Of a stretch of 12,998 nt of DNA, positions 7,071-12,998 are shown in pieces. The translations under genes and the position numbers were made by a program. The stretch is from JBCCGI01 sp039029355 (lineage in GTDB: Bacteria > Planctomycetota > UBA1135 > GCA-002686595): NCBI GenBank assembly GCA_039029355.1, contig JBCCGI010000151.1, positions 1 to 12,998 of the forward strand. Direction: 5' to 3'. Position 1 is the first letter of the stretch; each line of letters begins with the position of its first letter. Below the pieces are notes generated by a model. It was not told the DNA's origin. It did no database searches and saw only the letters and a list, made by a program, of their open reading frames with translations.

Positions 7071-7103
7071 GTGGCTTCTGACGGGGCAACACCCCGAATC
7101 CAC
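7071..7103 (+). ncRNA. Structured segment before terminator 2 (possible small RNA or leader)
   Basis: CGGGG (7082-7086) pairs with CCCCG (7092-7096) around CAACA. An outer helix GTGG (7071-7074) with CCAC (7100-7103), plus TT with AA, extends it across a mismatch and a bulge. Together with the terminator 25 bases further on, this looks like a short structured transcript. It matches no RNA family I recognise. Confidence 0.3.
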
Positions 7104-7127
7104 GAGGTCACGTACCGATTCCTAATA

Positions 7128-7172
7128 GGAGGCCCGCAGTACCCGGGGGGGGCAGCGGGCCTCCTTCCTTTT
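7128..7172 (+). terminator. Intrinsic terminator 2 of a tandem pair
   Basis: GGAGGCCCGC (7128-7137) pairs perfectly with GCGGGCCTCC (7155-7164). Inner C/G pairing around a G-run extends the hairpin, and the tail is TTCCTTTT (7165-7172). Its outer stem is the same as that of the terminator at 6905-6937 (AGGCCCGC paired with GCGGGCCT), so the two are likely related by duplication. It ends 166 bases before the ATPase start. Confidence 0.65.
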
Positions 7173-7338
7173 CCAAGGACGGCTCGCGGGCGTCGTCTCG
7201 CAGCGTCACGCTCGACACCCCGAAAGCTCTTCGCCGTACGAGCTTAGGGCGCATCTGGGACACCGCGTTGGCGCGCGAGGGTGCCGCGGTGCCCGCCGGC
7301 CGCCTTGCCGGAGCGCGTCTGGCGCGCAGAATTCCGGG

Positions 7339-8301
7339 GTGGCACGGGTCGAGCTGGAGGGGGTCCGCAAGTCCTTCGGGGGGAGCCCCGCGGTCCAGGC
7401 CCTCGACCTCGTCGTCGAGGACGGCGAGCTGATGGTCCTGGTCGGCCCCTCGGGCTGTGGCAAGTCGACCACGCTGCGCATGATCGCCGGACTCGAGGAG
7501 CCCGATGCGGGCGACGTGCGGATCGGCGGCCGGCGCGTCAACGCGCTCGAGCCGCGCGAGCGCGGCGTCGCGATGGTCTTCCAGAACTACGCCCTGTACC
7601 CGCACATGACCGTGCGGCGCAACCTGGGCTTTCCGCTGCGGATGGCGCGCCGCCCCGCCGCCGAGGTCGCGGCGCGGGTCGACGAGGTCGCCGCCCAGCT
7701 CGGGTTGGCCGCGCTGCTGGACCGCAAGCCCCGCACGCTTTCGGGCGGGCAGATGCAGCGCGTCGCGCTCGGCCGCGCGATCGTCCGGCGGCCCGACGTG
7801 TTCCTCTTCGACGAGCCGCTGTCGAACCTCGACGCGAAGATGCGCGTCGAGATGCGGGCGGAGATCGCGCGCCTGCACGCCTCGCTGGGCACCACGATGG
7901 TGTACGTCACGCACGACCAGGAGGAGGCGATGACGCTGGGCACGCGCATCGCGGTGTTCCTCGGAGGCGAGCTCCAGCAGCTCGGCACGCCGCGCGAGCT
8001 CTACGAACGCCCCGCCAACCGCTTCGTCGGCGGCTTCCTCGGCAGCCCGCCGATGAACTTCATCGACGGCGGCTCGCTGGGGCTCGGGGCAGGTGAGGTC
8101 GGGGTGCGGCCCCAGGACGTCGAGCTGGCCGAGTCGGACGGCGTCGAGGCGGAGGTCGTGCGGCGTGAGTACCTCGGGCCCGAGACGCACCTCTACTGCC
8201 GCGCGGCCGGACAGGACCTGCTGGTCGTCGTGCGCGGCTCGTTCCGCGATTCGCGGGTGCGCCTGCGCTTTCCCGCCGAGCGGGTGCATCGCTTCGAATG
8301 A
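7339..8301 (+). CDS. Sugar ABC transporter ATPase, MalK/UgpC type
   Basis: This 320-residue protein energises import by a CUT1-type sugar transporter. All nucleotide-binding motifs are intact: Walker A GPSGCGKST (36-44), Q-loop Gln82, signature LSGGQ (134-138), Walker B VFLFDEP (154-160) with Glu159, D-loop SNLDA and switch His192. GFLGSPPMNFIDG (about 232-244) is typical of the MalK group and leads into a TOBE-type regulatory domain. That domain is only about 80 residues, whereas MalK/UgpC proteins usually reach about 360-370 in total, so the C-terminal regulatory part is reduced. The start is GTG at 7339, without a good Shine-Dalgarno. Its stop overlaps the next start (ATGA, 8298-8301), which indicates translational coupling and a shared operon. 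Known MalK proteins can energise several transporters; here the dedicated permeases adjoin. Confidence 0.93.
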   Translation: MARVELEGVRKSFGGSPAVQALDLVVEDGELMVLVGPSGCGKSTTLRMIAGLEEPDAGDVRIGGRRVNALEPRERGVAMVFQNYALYPHMTVRRNLGFPLRMARRPAAEVAARVDEVAAQLGLAALLDRKPRTLSGGQMQRVALGRAIVRRPDVFLFDEPLSNLDAKMRVEMRAEIARLHASLGTTMVYVTHDQEEAMTLGTRIAVFLGGELQQLGTPRELYERPANRFVGGFLGSPPMNFIDGGSLGLGAGEVGVRPQDVELAESDGVEAEVVRREYLGPETHLYCRAAGQDLLVVVRGSFRDSRVRLRFPAERVHRFE

Positions 8302-10529
8302 AGGGCCTGCTGCTCGCGCTGTCGCTCGCGGCTCCCGCGCCCGCCCCGGCGCCCGAGCCACCCGAGCGCGAGCTCCGCGTGATGGTGTTCGACCCGACGT
8401 CGCTCACCGAGCGCTGGCGCAAGCTGCAGGACCTTGCGGAGCGCTTCGAGCGGGAACACCCCGGTGTGCGCGTCCGCCTGCTCGCGGACGGCGGCTCGGC
8501 GTCGTTGACCAAGCTCAACATCCTGCTCGCCGCGCGCGAGCCGATCGACGTCGTCTGGTGCGACGTGGTCGAGTTCACGTCGCTGTGGCACGACGGCGCG
8601 CTGCTCGACCTGCAGCCGTACTTCGACGCGGATTCCGCCTGGCGTCCGGAGGAGTACTTCCCCGGCCCGCTCGACGCCTTCCGAGGATCCGACGGGCACC
8701 TCTTCGGGCTGCCGTCGACGTTCACGCCGTACGTGATGTACGTGAACCGCGACATCCTCGCCGAGGAGGGGCTCGCCTTTCCCGCCCCCGAATGGACCTG
8801 GGACGACCTGCGCGACATCGCGCTCCGCTGCACCGGTGAGCGCGAGGACGGCTATCGCTGGGGGCTGTCGATCACCCAGTGGCTGCAGGCGCTCGCGCCC
8901 TGGATCTGGCAGAACGGCGGGCGCTTTCTGAGTGAGGACCTGTCGCGCTGCACGCTGGACGAGCCCGAGGCCGTCGAGGCGCTCGACTTCCTGCTGCGCC
9001 TGTTTCACGAGGACCGCGTCGTGGCTACCGACGCGACGTACGAGGGCCAGGTGACACGCGGCGAGTTCCAGGCGGGAAACGTCGCGCTCTACGGGCCGGT
9101 CGGCTACTGGGAGGTCTACCGCTTCAAGCAGATCACCGACTTCGCCTGGGACGTGCACCCGCTGCCGCGCAGGCAGCAGGCGGCGACGTCGGTTGCGCTG
9201 CGCAGCTACTGCGTGACGCGCTACACCGGCGAGCCACAGCTCGCTTACGAGTTCGTGCGCATGCTGGCCGGCGAGGACATGTCGCGCACCCTCGCGCGCA
9301 TCGGCAACGGTGTGCCCGGGCTGCGCGCCGTCGCCGAAAGCGAGGACTTCCTGCGCCCCGACGTCGCGCCGGACAGCGAGCACGTCTTCATCGACGTGAT
9401 GGAGCACGCGCGGTTCCTGCCGGTGCACGCCAGCTGGCGCGAGATCGAGAGCGTGGTGCGCGACGAGCTGCAGGGTGCGCTGCTCTTCGGCAAGTACGAC
9501 GCCGAGACCGCTTGCCGGCGGATGACCGACAAGGTGAACGCGTTCCTCGAGCGCGAGCGGGCCGACCGCTCGCGTCCGCGCGCGAATGTCCCGCTGCTGG
9601 GGCTCGCCCTCGCGGGTGCCGCGGGGCTCGCGCTGCTCGTCGGCGTGCGCCTGATGGGGCCGCGTCCGGGGGCGCTGCGCCGGCGCGAGGAACGCGCCGC
9701 GGCGCGGCTGCTCGCCTTGTGGGGGACCGGCTTCGTCGCGTTCACGCTGGGCCCGATGCTCGCGACGCTGGGGCTCTCACTGCTCGTCTGGACGCCGGTG
9801 CGACCCCTGCTCGAAGCGCGTTGGGCCGGCCTCGACAACTACGCCGAGCTGACGCGCGATGACGCCTTCGGGCAGGCGCTCGCGGTGACGGCGAGCTACA
9901 CGCTGCTCTCGGTGCCGCTGACCCTCGCGCTCGCGCTCGGGCTCGCGGTCCTCGTGCGCCGCGGCCTCGCGGTGTTTCGCACGATCTTCTACCTGCCGGT
10001 CGTCGCGAGCGCCGTGGCTGTCGGCGTGATCTGGCGTTGGATCCTCGGATCGGGCTTTGTCGAGGCCGCTCTCGGAGCGAAGTGGATCGAGTCCGAGGCC
10101 TGGATCGTGCCGGGCTTCGTGCTGATGAGCCTATGGAGCATCGGCGGCCCGATGCTCGTGTTCCTCGCGGCGCTGCAGGGGATCGACGGGGCGCTCTACG
10201 AGGCCGCGCGCGTGGACGGCGCCTCGCGTTGGAGGCAGTTCCTGCACGTGACCGTGCCGCAGCTGACGCCGGCGATCCTCTTCAACCTGGTCATCGGGCT
10301 GATCAACGCCTCGCAAACCTTCGCCCAACCCTACGTCATGACCGACGGCGGGCCGGGGAACGCGTCGCTCTTCTACGTCCTCTACCTTTACCGCACCGCG
10401 TTCCGCTTCCACCGGATGGGGTACGCGTCGGCGCTCGCGTGGGTGTTGTTCGTCGCCTTGCTCGCGCTCACGCTGCTCGTGATGCGCAGCTCGCGCCGTT
10501 GGGTGCACTACGAGGGGCGGGTCGCATGA
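8298..10529 (+). CDS. Fused sugar-binding protein and MalF/UgpA-type ABC permease
   Basis: This 743-residue protein joins two subunits that are normally separate. Residues 1 to about 16 are a short signal sequence, followed by a Pro/Ala linker. Residues about 25-418 are a family 1 extracellular solute-binding protein (LAERFEREHPGVRVR, then DVVWCDVVEFTSLW, GLPSTFTPYVMYVNRDI and AGNVALYGPVGYWEVY). A membrane helix at about 431-453 is followed by a basic loop (RRREERAAAR, 461-470). Then comes a six-helix MalF/UgpA-type permease (about 471-743), with the ATPase-coupling EAA loop EAARVDGASRWRQ from 635. The extra helix and positive loop give a consistent topology: binding domain outside, EAA loop inside. 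The reading frame is uninterrupted, so this is not a frameshift. It overlaps its neighbours by ATGA at both ends. The substrate is probably an oligosaccharide or other glycoside, with the exact one unknown. Confidence 0.93.
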   Translation: MKGLLLALSLAAPAPAPAPEPPERELRVMVFDPTSLTERWRKLQDLAERFEREHPGVRVRLLADGGSASLTKLNILLAAREPIDVVWCDVVEFTSLWHDGALLDLQPYFDADSAWRPEEYFPGPLDAFRGSDGHLFGLPSTFTPYVMYVNRDILAEEGLAFPAPEWTWDDLRDIALRCTGEREDGYRWGLSITQWLQALAPWIWQNGGRFLSEDLSRCTLDEPEAVEALDFLLRLFHEDRVVATDATYEGQVTRGEFQAGNVALYGPVGYWEVYRFKQITDFAWDVHPLPRRQQAATSVALRSYCVTRYTGEPQLAYEFVRMLAGEDMSRTLARIGNGVPGLRAVAESEDFLRPDVAPDSEHVFIDVMEHARFLPVHASWREIESVVRDELQGALLFGKYDAETACRRMTDKVNAFLERERADRSRPRANVPLLGLALAGAAGLALLVGVRLMGPRPGALRRREERAAARLLALWGTGFVAFTLGPMLATLGLSLLVWTPVRPLLEARWAGLDNYAELTRDDAFGQALAVTASYTLLSVPLTLALALGLAVLVRRGLAVFRTIFYLPVVASAVAVGVIWRWILGSGFVEAALGAKWIESEAWIVPGFVLMSLWSIGGPMLVFLAALQGIDGALYEAARVDGASRWRQFLHVTVPQLTPAILFNLVIGLINASQTFAQPYVMTDGGPGNASLFYVLYLYRTAFRFHRMGYASALAWVLFVALLALTLLVMRSSRRWVHYEGRVA

Positions 10530-11365
10530 GGCTCGCCCGCACCGTGTTGCTCGCGCTGCTGGGGATGGCCTTCCTCGCGCCGCTGGCCTGGATGGTGAAC
10601 GCCTCGCTGAAGGCAGAGGGCGAGGCCGTCGTGTCGCCGGTGGCGCCACCGGAGGTCGCCCGTTGGGAAAACTACGGCGCCGCGCTGCGGCAGATGGGAG
10701 CGTTTGACGACTCGGGACCCTACGCGGGCTTCCTGCAGCTCGCCGCTAACACCCTGTTGATTACGGCGCTATCGATCGCGTTTCAGATACTGACTTGCTC
10801 GCTGGCGGGATACGCCTTCGCGCGGCTGCGATTCCGCGGGCGCGACGTGCTCTTTGTACTCGTGCTGGCCGCGATGATGCTGCCCGCGCAGGCCCTTGTC
10901 ATTCCGCAGTTCGTGCTGTTTCAGCAGCTCGGTTGGATCGACACGTTCCTTCCGCTCCTGGTGCCGTGTCTGCTCGGGGGCAGTCCGTTCTTTATCTTCC
11001 TCTTTCGCCAGTCGTTCTTGACCATCCCGCGCGACGTCGTCGAGGCGGCGCGGCTCGATGGCTGCGGTGCGTTTGGGGTCTATCTCCGCGTGATGCTGCC
11101 GCTTTCGCGCCCGGTGGTCGCGACGGTTGCGATCTTCACATTCCTGGCGGCTTGGAACGATCTCTGGACCCCGCTGATCTACTTGAGCTCGCCGGAGAAT
11201 CAGACTCTCACGCTGGCTCTGGCCGGCTTTAGCCGTACCTACCGGGTTGCCGTTGAGCACCTGATGGCGGCGTCGACGATTGTGCTTTTGCCGTGCGTCG
11301 TCGTGTATTTTCTGGCGCAGAAAACGCTCGTTCGCGGAGTGCAGCTTTCGGCGACCAAGGGGTAG
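10526..11365 (+). CDS. Sugar ABC transporter permease, MalG/UgpE type
   Basis: This 279-residue inner-membrane protein is the second transmembrane subunit of the importer. The first helix is at about 8-26 and is followed by the family-typical NASLKAEGE. Further helices are near 72-98, 106-132, 138-163, 195-217 and 247-265. The coupling loop EAARLDGCGAFGVYLRVMLP (173-192) contains the conserved EAA...G...LP residues that dock on the ATPase. LAAWNDLWTPLIYL (207-220) is also characteristic of MalG-type permeases. The ATG at 10526 overlaps the preceding stop in ATGA. The same frame stays open far upstream, but that part overlaps the permease half of the fusion gene and is not protein-like, so it is excluded. 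The second half of the gene has somewhat lower G/C at third positions than its neighbours. Confidence 0.93.
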   Translation: MRLARTVLLALLGMAFLAPLAWMVNASLKAEGEAVVSPVAPPEVARWENYGAALRQMGAFDDSGPYAGFLQLAANTLLITALSIAFQILTCSLAGYAFARLRFRGRDVLFVLVLAAMMLPAQALVIPQFVLFQQLGWIDTFLPLLVPCLLGGSPFFIFLFRQSFLTIPRDVVEAARLDGCGAFGVYLRVMLPLSRPVVATVAIFTFLAAWNDLWTPLIYLSSPENQTLTLALAGFSRTYRVAVEHLMAASTIVLLPCVVVYFLAQKTLVRGVQLSATKG

Positions 11366-11377
11366 AGTACCCGGCCG

Positions 11378-11415
11378 CCGCGGAACCGGAACCTCGGCGG
11401 AATACGGGGTTCGAT
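11378..11415 (+). promoter_or_regulatory. GGAACC...TCGA element before the GH63 gene, copy 2
   Basis: CCGGAACCTCGG (11386-11397) is identical to the copy at 6851-6862. Sixteen bases after GGAACC comes TTCGAT (11410-11415), and the GTG start follows 25 bases later, a fitting distance for a promoter. CCGCGG (11378-11383) and CCTCGG (11392-11397) make a near-palindrome like that of copy 1, and CCGCCG (11375-11380) pairs with CGGCGG (11395-11400). It may be an ECF-type promoter or an operator. It could also simply be GC-rich spacer, and the GH63 gene could be read from the ABC operon across the 75-base gap. Confidence 0.3.
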
Positions 11416-11440
11416 AAGCCGCTCGCTTTCAGGAGGGGGA

Positions 11441-12808
11441 GTGATTTTCGCAGACAAGGGTGCCTGGCACGGGTACGGCCTGGACGAGGCGTACGCGCTC
11501 GAGGCGATGAGCTTTGTCGACGGGAGGAGATTCTCGCTCGACTTCACCCGCGAGGTGGGAGGCGGCGCCCTGCATGCGGACAGGATCGAGCTCGAGGTCG
11601 CCGGGCGTGGGCCTGCTTCGCTGCGCTTCCTCGACTCACGCACCGCCCTCATCCAGGTGCCCGAGGGGACGGCCGTGCAGGCCCGCGGCGAGTCGCCCTT
11701 CCGGCTGATACCGGACGGGCCCGGCCGCTACCTACACGTGTTCCCGGGCGGGCCGCGCGAGACCGCCGAGCTGGAAGGCCTGCCGCGAACGCTGCGCTGG
11801 AACTGGCGCTCCCCCCTGGGCGGCGTGCGCAGCGCCGGGGCGATCCCGTCACCCTTTGCCTACAACGGCCTCTGGGCCTGGGACTCGTGGAAGCACGCGG
11901 CCGTGCTTCCCACGGACCTCGCGCGTAGTCAGATCCAGGCGATGTTCGACCACCAGCGGGCGGACGGCATGGTGCCCGACACCGTGTGCCGCGACGCGTC
12001 CGAGAACAACTGGGACAACTCGAAGCCGCCGCTTGCCGCTTGGGCCTGCTCGCGACACGAGGGGTTGCTCGAGGAGTTCCGCGAGCCGTTGCTGCGCTAC
12101 CACCGCTGGTGGGAGGCGGCGCGGCGCCCCGCGGGGCAGAAGCTCTACGCCTACGGCGGCGCCGGCCTGCAGCAGGCGAAGTGGGAGAGCGGCTGGGACA
12201 ACGCGACGCGCTACGACGACGCCGAGCTGGTCGGCGGGGTCCAGAGCGTCCTGTCGGTCGACCTCAACGCGTGGATATGCCTCGAGAAGCGGCTGCTCGG
12301 CATCCCCGATCCCGAGCTGGAGCACCTGGTCGACGAGGTCTTCTACTTCGAGGACTCGTCCGGCGGCGCGTACTTCGACGTGACGTGGCCCGACCTCAAG
12401 CGGGTCGACACGCTGACCGCGGCCACCTGGATCCCGCTCTGGTGTGGCGTGGCTTCTCCGCCACGCGCCGAGGCGGTGCTGCGCCGGATGCTGAGCGAGG
12501 AGGACTTTTGGACGCCCTTGCCGTTCCCGTCGGTCGCGCGGTCGGACGCGCGCTTCGACCCCGACGGCTTTTGGCGCGGGCCGGTCTGGATGGACTACGC
12601 CGCCTGGGGCGTCGAGGTGCTTCGGCGCTACGGCAGGCGAAGCGAGGCGGACGCGGCGGCGGAGAAGCTGCTCGCCGCGCCCGCCGATTGGGAGTGCTAC
12701 AACCCGCTCACCGGCGAGCCGGCCCAGGGCGTGCGCCCCGCCGTCCCGCAGTTCAGCTGGACGGCGGCTGCGCGCATCGAGCTCGAGCGCGGCCTCGCCG
12801 GCGAGTAG
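11441..12808 (+). CDS. GH63-type glycosidase, probably cytoplasmic
   Basis: This 455-residue protein has a short beta-rich N-terminal domain (1 to about 115) and an alpha/alpha-barrel of GH63 type. Signature stretches are YNGLWAWDSWKHA (141-153), KWESGWDNATRYDD (247-260), AYFDVTWPDLKR, FWRGPVWMDYAAWG and ECYNPLTGEP (418-427). By analogy with GH63, Asp253 would be the general acid and Glu418 the general base of an inverting alpha-glycosidase. GH63 includes alpha-glucosidases and the glucosyl- and mannosylglycerate hydrolases, and this protein is in the size range of the latter; GH37 trehalases are a more distant alternative. It has no signal peptide, so it acts inside the cell, fitting hydrolysis of what the upstream importer brings in. 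The start is GTG at 11441, with a strong AGGAGG at 11431-11436. The catalytic region looks compact. Substrate is not determined. Confidence 0.8.
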   Translation: MIFADKGAWHGYGLDEAYALEAMSFVDGRRFSLDFTREVGGGALHADRIELEVAGRGPASLRFLDSRTALIQVPEGTAVQARGESPFRLIPDGPGRYLHVFPGGPRETAELEGLPRTLRWNWRSPLGGVRSAGAIPSPFAYNGLWAWDSWKHAAVLPTDLARSQIQAMFDHQRADGMVPDTVCRDASENNWDNSKPPLAAWACSRHEGLLEEFREPLLRYHRWWEAARRPAGQKLYAYGGAGLQQAKWESGWDNATRYDDAELVGGVQSVLSVDLNAWICLEKRLLGIPDPELEHLVDEVFYFEDSSGGAYFDVTWPDLKRVDTLTAATWIPLWCGVASPPRAEAVLRRMLSEEDFWTPLPFPSVARSDARFDPDGFWRGPVWMDYAAWGVEVLRRYGRRSEADAAAEKLLAAPADWECYNPLTGEPAQGVRPAVPQFSWTAAARIELERGLAGE

Positions 12809-12868
12809 CGCGGGCGTCGAAAAAGCCGCCGCAATTCCGAGAAGATTCGCCGCTGCCCGTCGACTAGC

Positions 12869-12998
12869 TGTCCTGTCCAAGTACGTTGTTCACCCGAATC
12901 TCCCCGGGATCATGGGGGCTGAACCACCAGTCCCAGACCCCGAGGAGATCGAGTGAAGCTGCATGCTAACGCCAAGACGACGCCCAAGACCCGCCAGC
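12869..12998 (+). mobile_element. Left end of an IS481-family insertion sequence (partial)
   Basis: The element probably begins at TGTCCTGTCC (12869), 84 bases before the transposase start. IS481-family ends characteristically start with TGT. Immediately outside is ACTAGC (12863-12868), which fits the NCTAGN target site and 6-bp duplication known for IS481. The right end lies beyond the window, so neither the terminal inverted repeat nor the second target copy can be checked. The insertion lies 60 bases downstream of the GH63 stop and breaks no visible gene. Confidence 0.6.
12953..12998 (+). CDS. IS481-family transposase, N-terminal fragment at window edge
   Basis: GTG at 12953 is preceded by GAGGAG (12942-12947) five bases upstream. 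The 15 visible codons read VKLHANAKTTPKTRQ. An LHANA...T...R start is characteristic of IS481-family DDE transposases, which share the integrase core of retroviral type. The helix-turn-helix and catalytic parts are outside the window. The call rests on this short but distinctive N terminus and the plausible IS end just upstream. Confidence 0.7.
   Translation, partial: MKLHANAKTTPKTRQ

Larger units (their letters stand above)
6565..7338. other. 774-bp non-coding stretch between the sigma factor and the ABC operon
   Basis: It contains an inverted repeat near the sigma gene (6612-6630), a 10-bp palindrome (6788-6797), a hairpin with a GGAACC element (6843-6863), two related intrinsic terminators (6905-6946 and 7128-7172) and a second structured segment (7071-7103). 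Short open frames exist on both strands, but they run straight through the terminator hairpins and have no recognisable protein features. From 7173 to 7338, just before the ATPase gene, I see no clear promoter motif. No tRNA or known riboswitch was recognised. Confidence 0.6.

Noticed and set aside
6738..7103. Short genes on either strand in the non-coding stretch
   Set aside because: The frames pass through terminator hairpins and inverted repeats, have no convincing start signals, and are Pro/Arg/Gly-rich.
7108..9428. Minus-strand open frames antisense to the ATPase and fusion genes
   Set aside because: They run through intact Walker, signature and EAA motifs encoded on the plus strand and have no protein-like features of their own.
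10037..10525. Upstream extension of the MalG-type permease frame
   Set aside because: It overlaps the permease half of the fusion gene, its residues are Arg/Ala/Gly-rich with no membrane helix, and the ATG at 10526 gives a normal MalG start with an ATGA overlap.

Overview
This is a GC-rich (roughly two thirds G+C by eye) bacterial segment with densely packed genes. Several genes have GTG starts, and several lack a clear Shine-Dalgarno. Large secreted beta-propeller proteins sit beside a carbohydrate cassette. This style fits Planctomycetota or a similar environmental phylum, but no marker gene is present and the assignment is a weak inference.

Left part (1-3982): two exported proteins lie on the minus strand. 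One is an FG-GAP/VCBS-type calcium-motif protein (96-1778). The other is a probable lipoprotein with a CBM9-like beta-sandwich and a TolB-type PD40 propeller (2360-3982). Between them, on the plus strand, is a small secreted protein with one CxxCH haem-type motif (2028-2312). A hairpin plus T-run precedes it (possible attenuator), and a strong intrinsic terminator begins inside its stop codon.

Middle (4112-7338): a leaderless glycoside hydrolase family 2 protein (4112-5989) converges on an ECF sigma factor gene (5986-6564, minus), and their stop codons overlap at CTAG. A 774-bp non-coding stretch follows. It holds inverted repeats and two related hairpin terminators about 220 bp apart, upstream of the transporter operon.

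Right part (7339-12808): a CUT1-type sugar ABC importer is encoded with 4-bp ATGA overlaps. Its parts are a MalK/UgpC-like ATPase, a single polypeptide joining the extracellular substrate-binding protein to the MalF/UgpA-type permease, and a MalG/UgpE-type permease. A GH63-type intracellular glucosidase follows. The GH2 and GH63 enzymes both lack signal peptides, so the likely logic is import of an oligosaccharide or glycoside and cytoplasmic hydrolysis. A similar GGAACC...TCGA arrangement lies before the first terminator and before the GH63 gene and may be a shared promoter or operator; chance is not excluded.

Right edge (12869-12998): the left end of an IS481-family insertion sequence, with the first 15 codons of its transposase, directly abutting an ACTAGC hexamer that fits the NCTAGN target of this family.

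The most unusual object is the binding-protein/permease fusion with its added tether helix. I see no CRISPR array, tRNA, rRNA, defence system or biosynthetic cluster.
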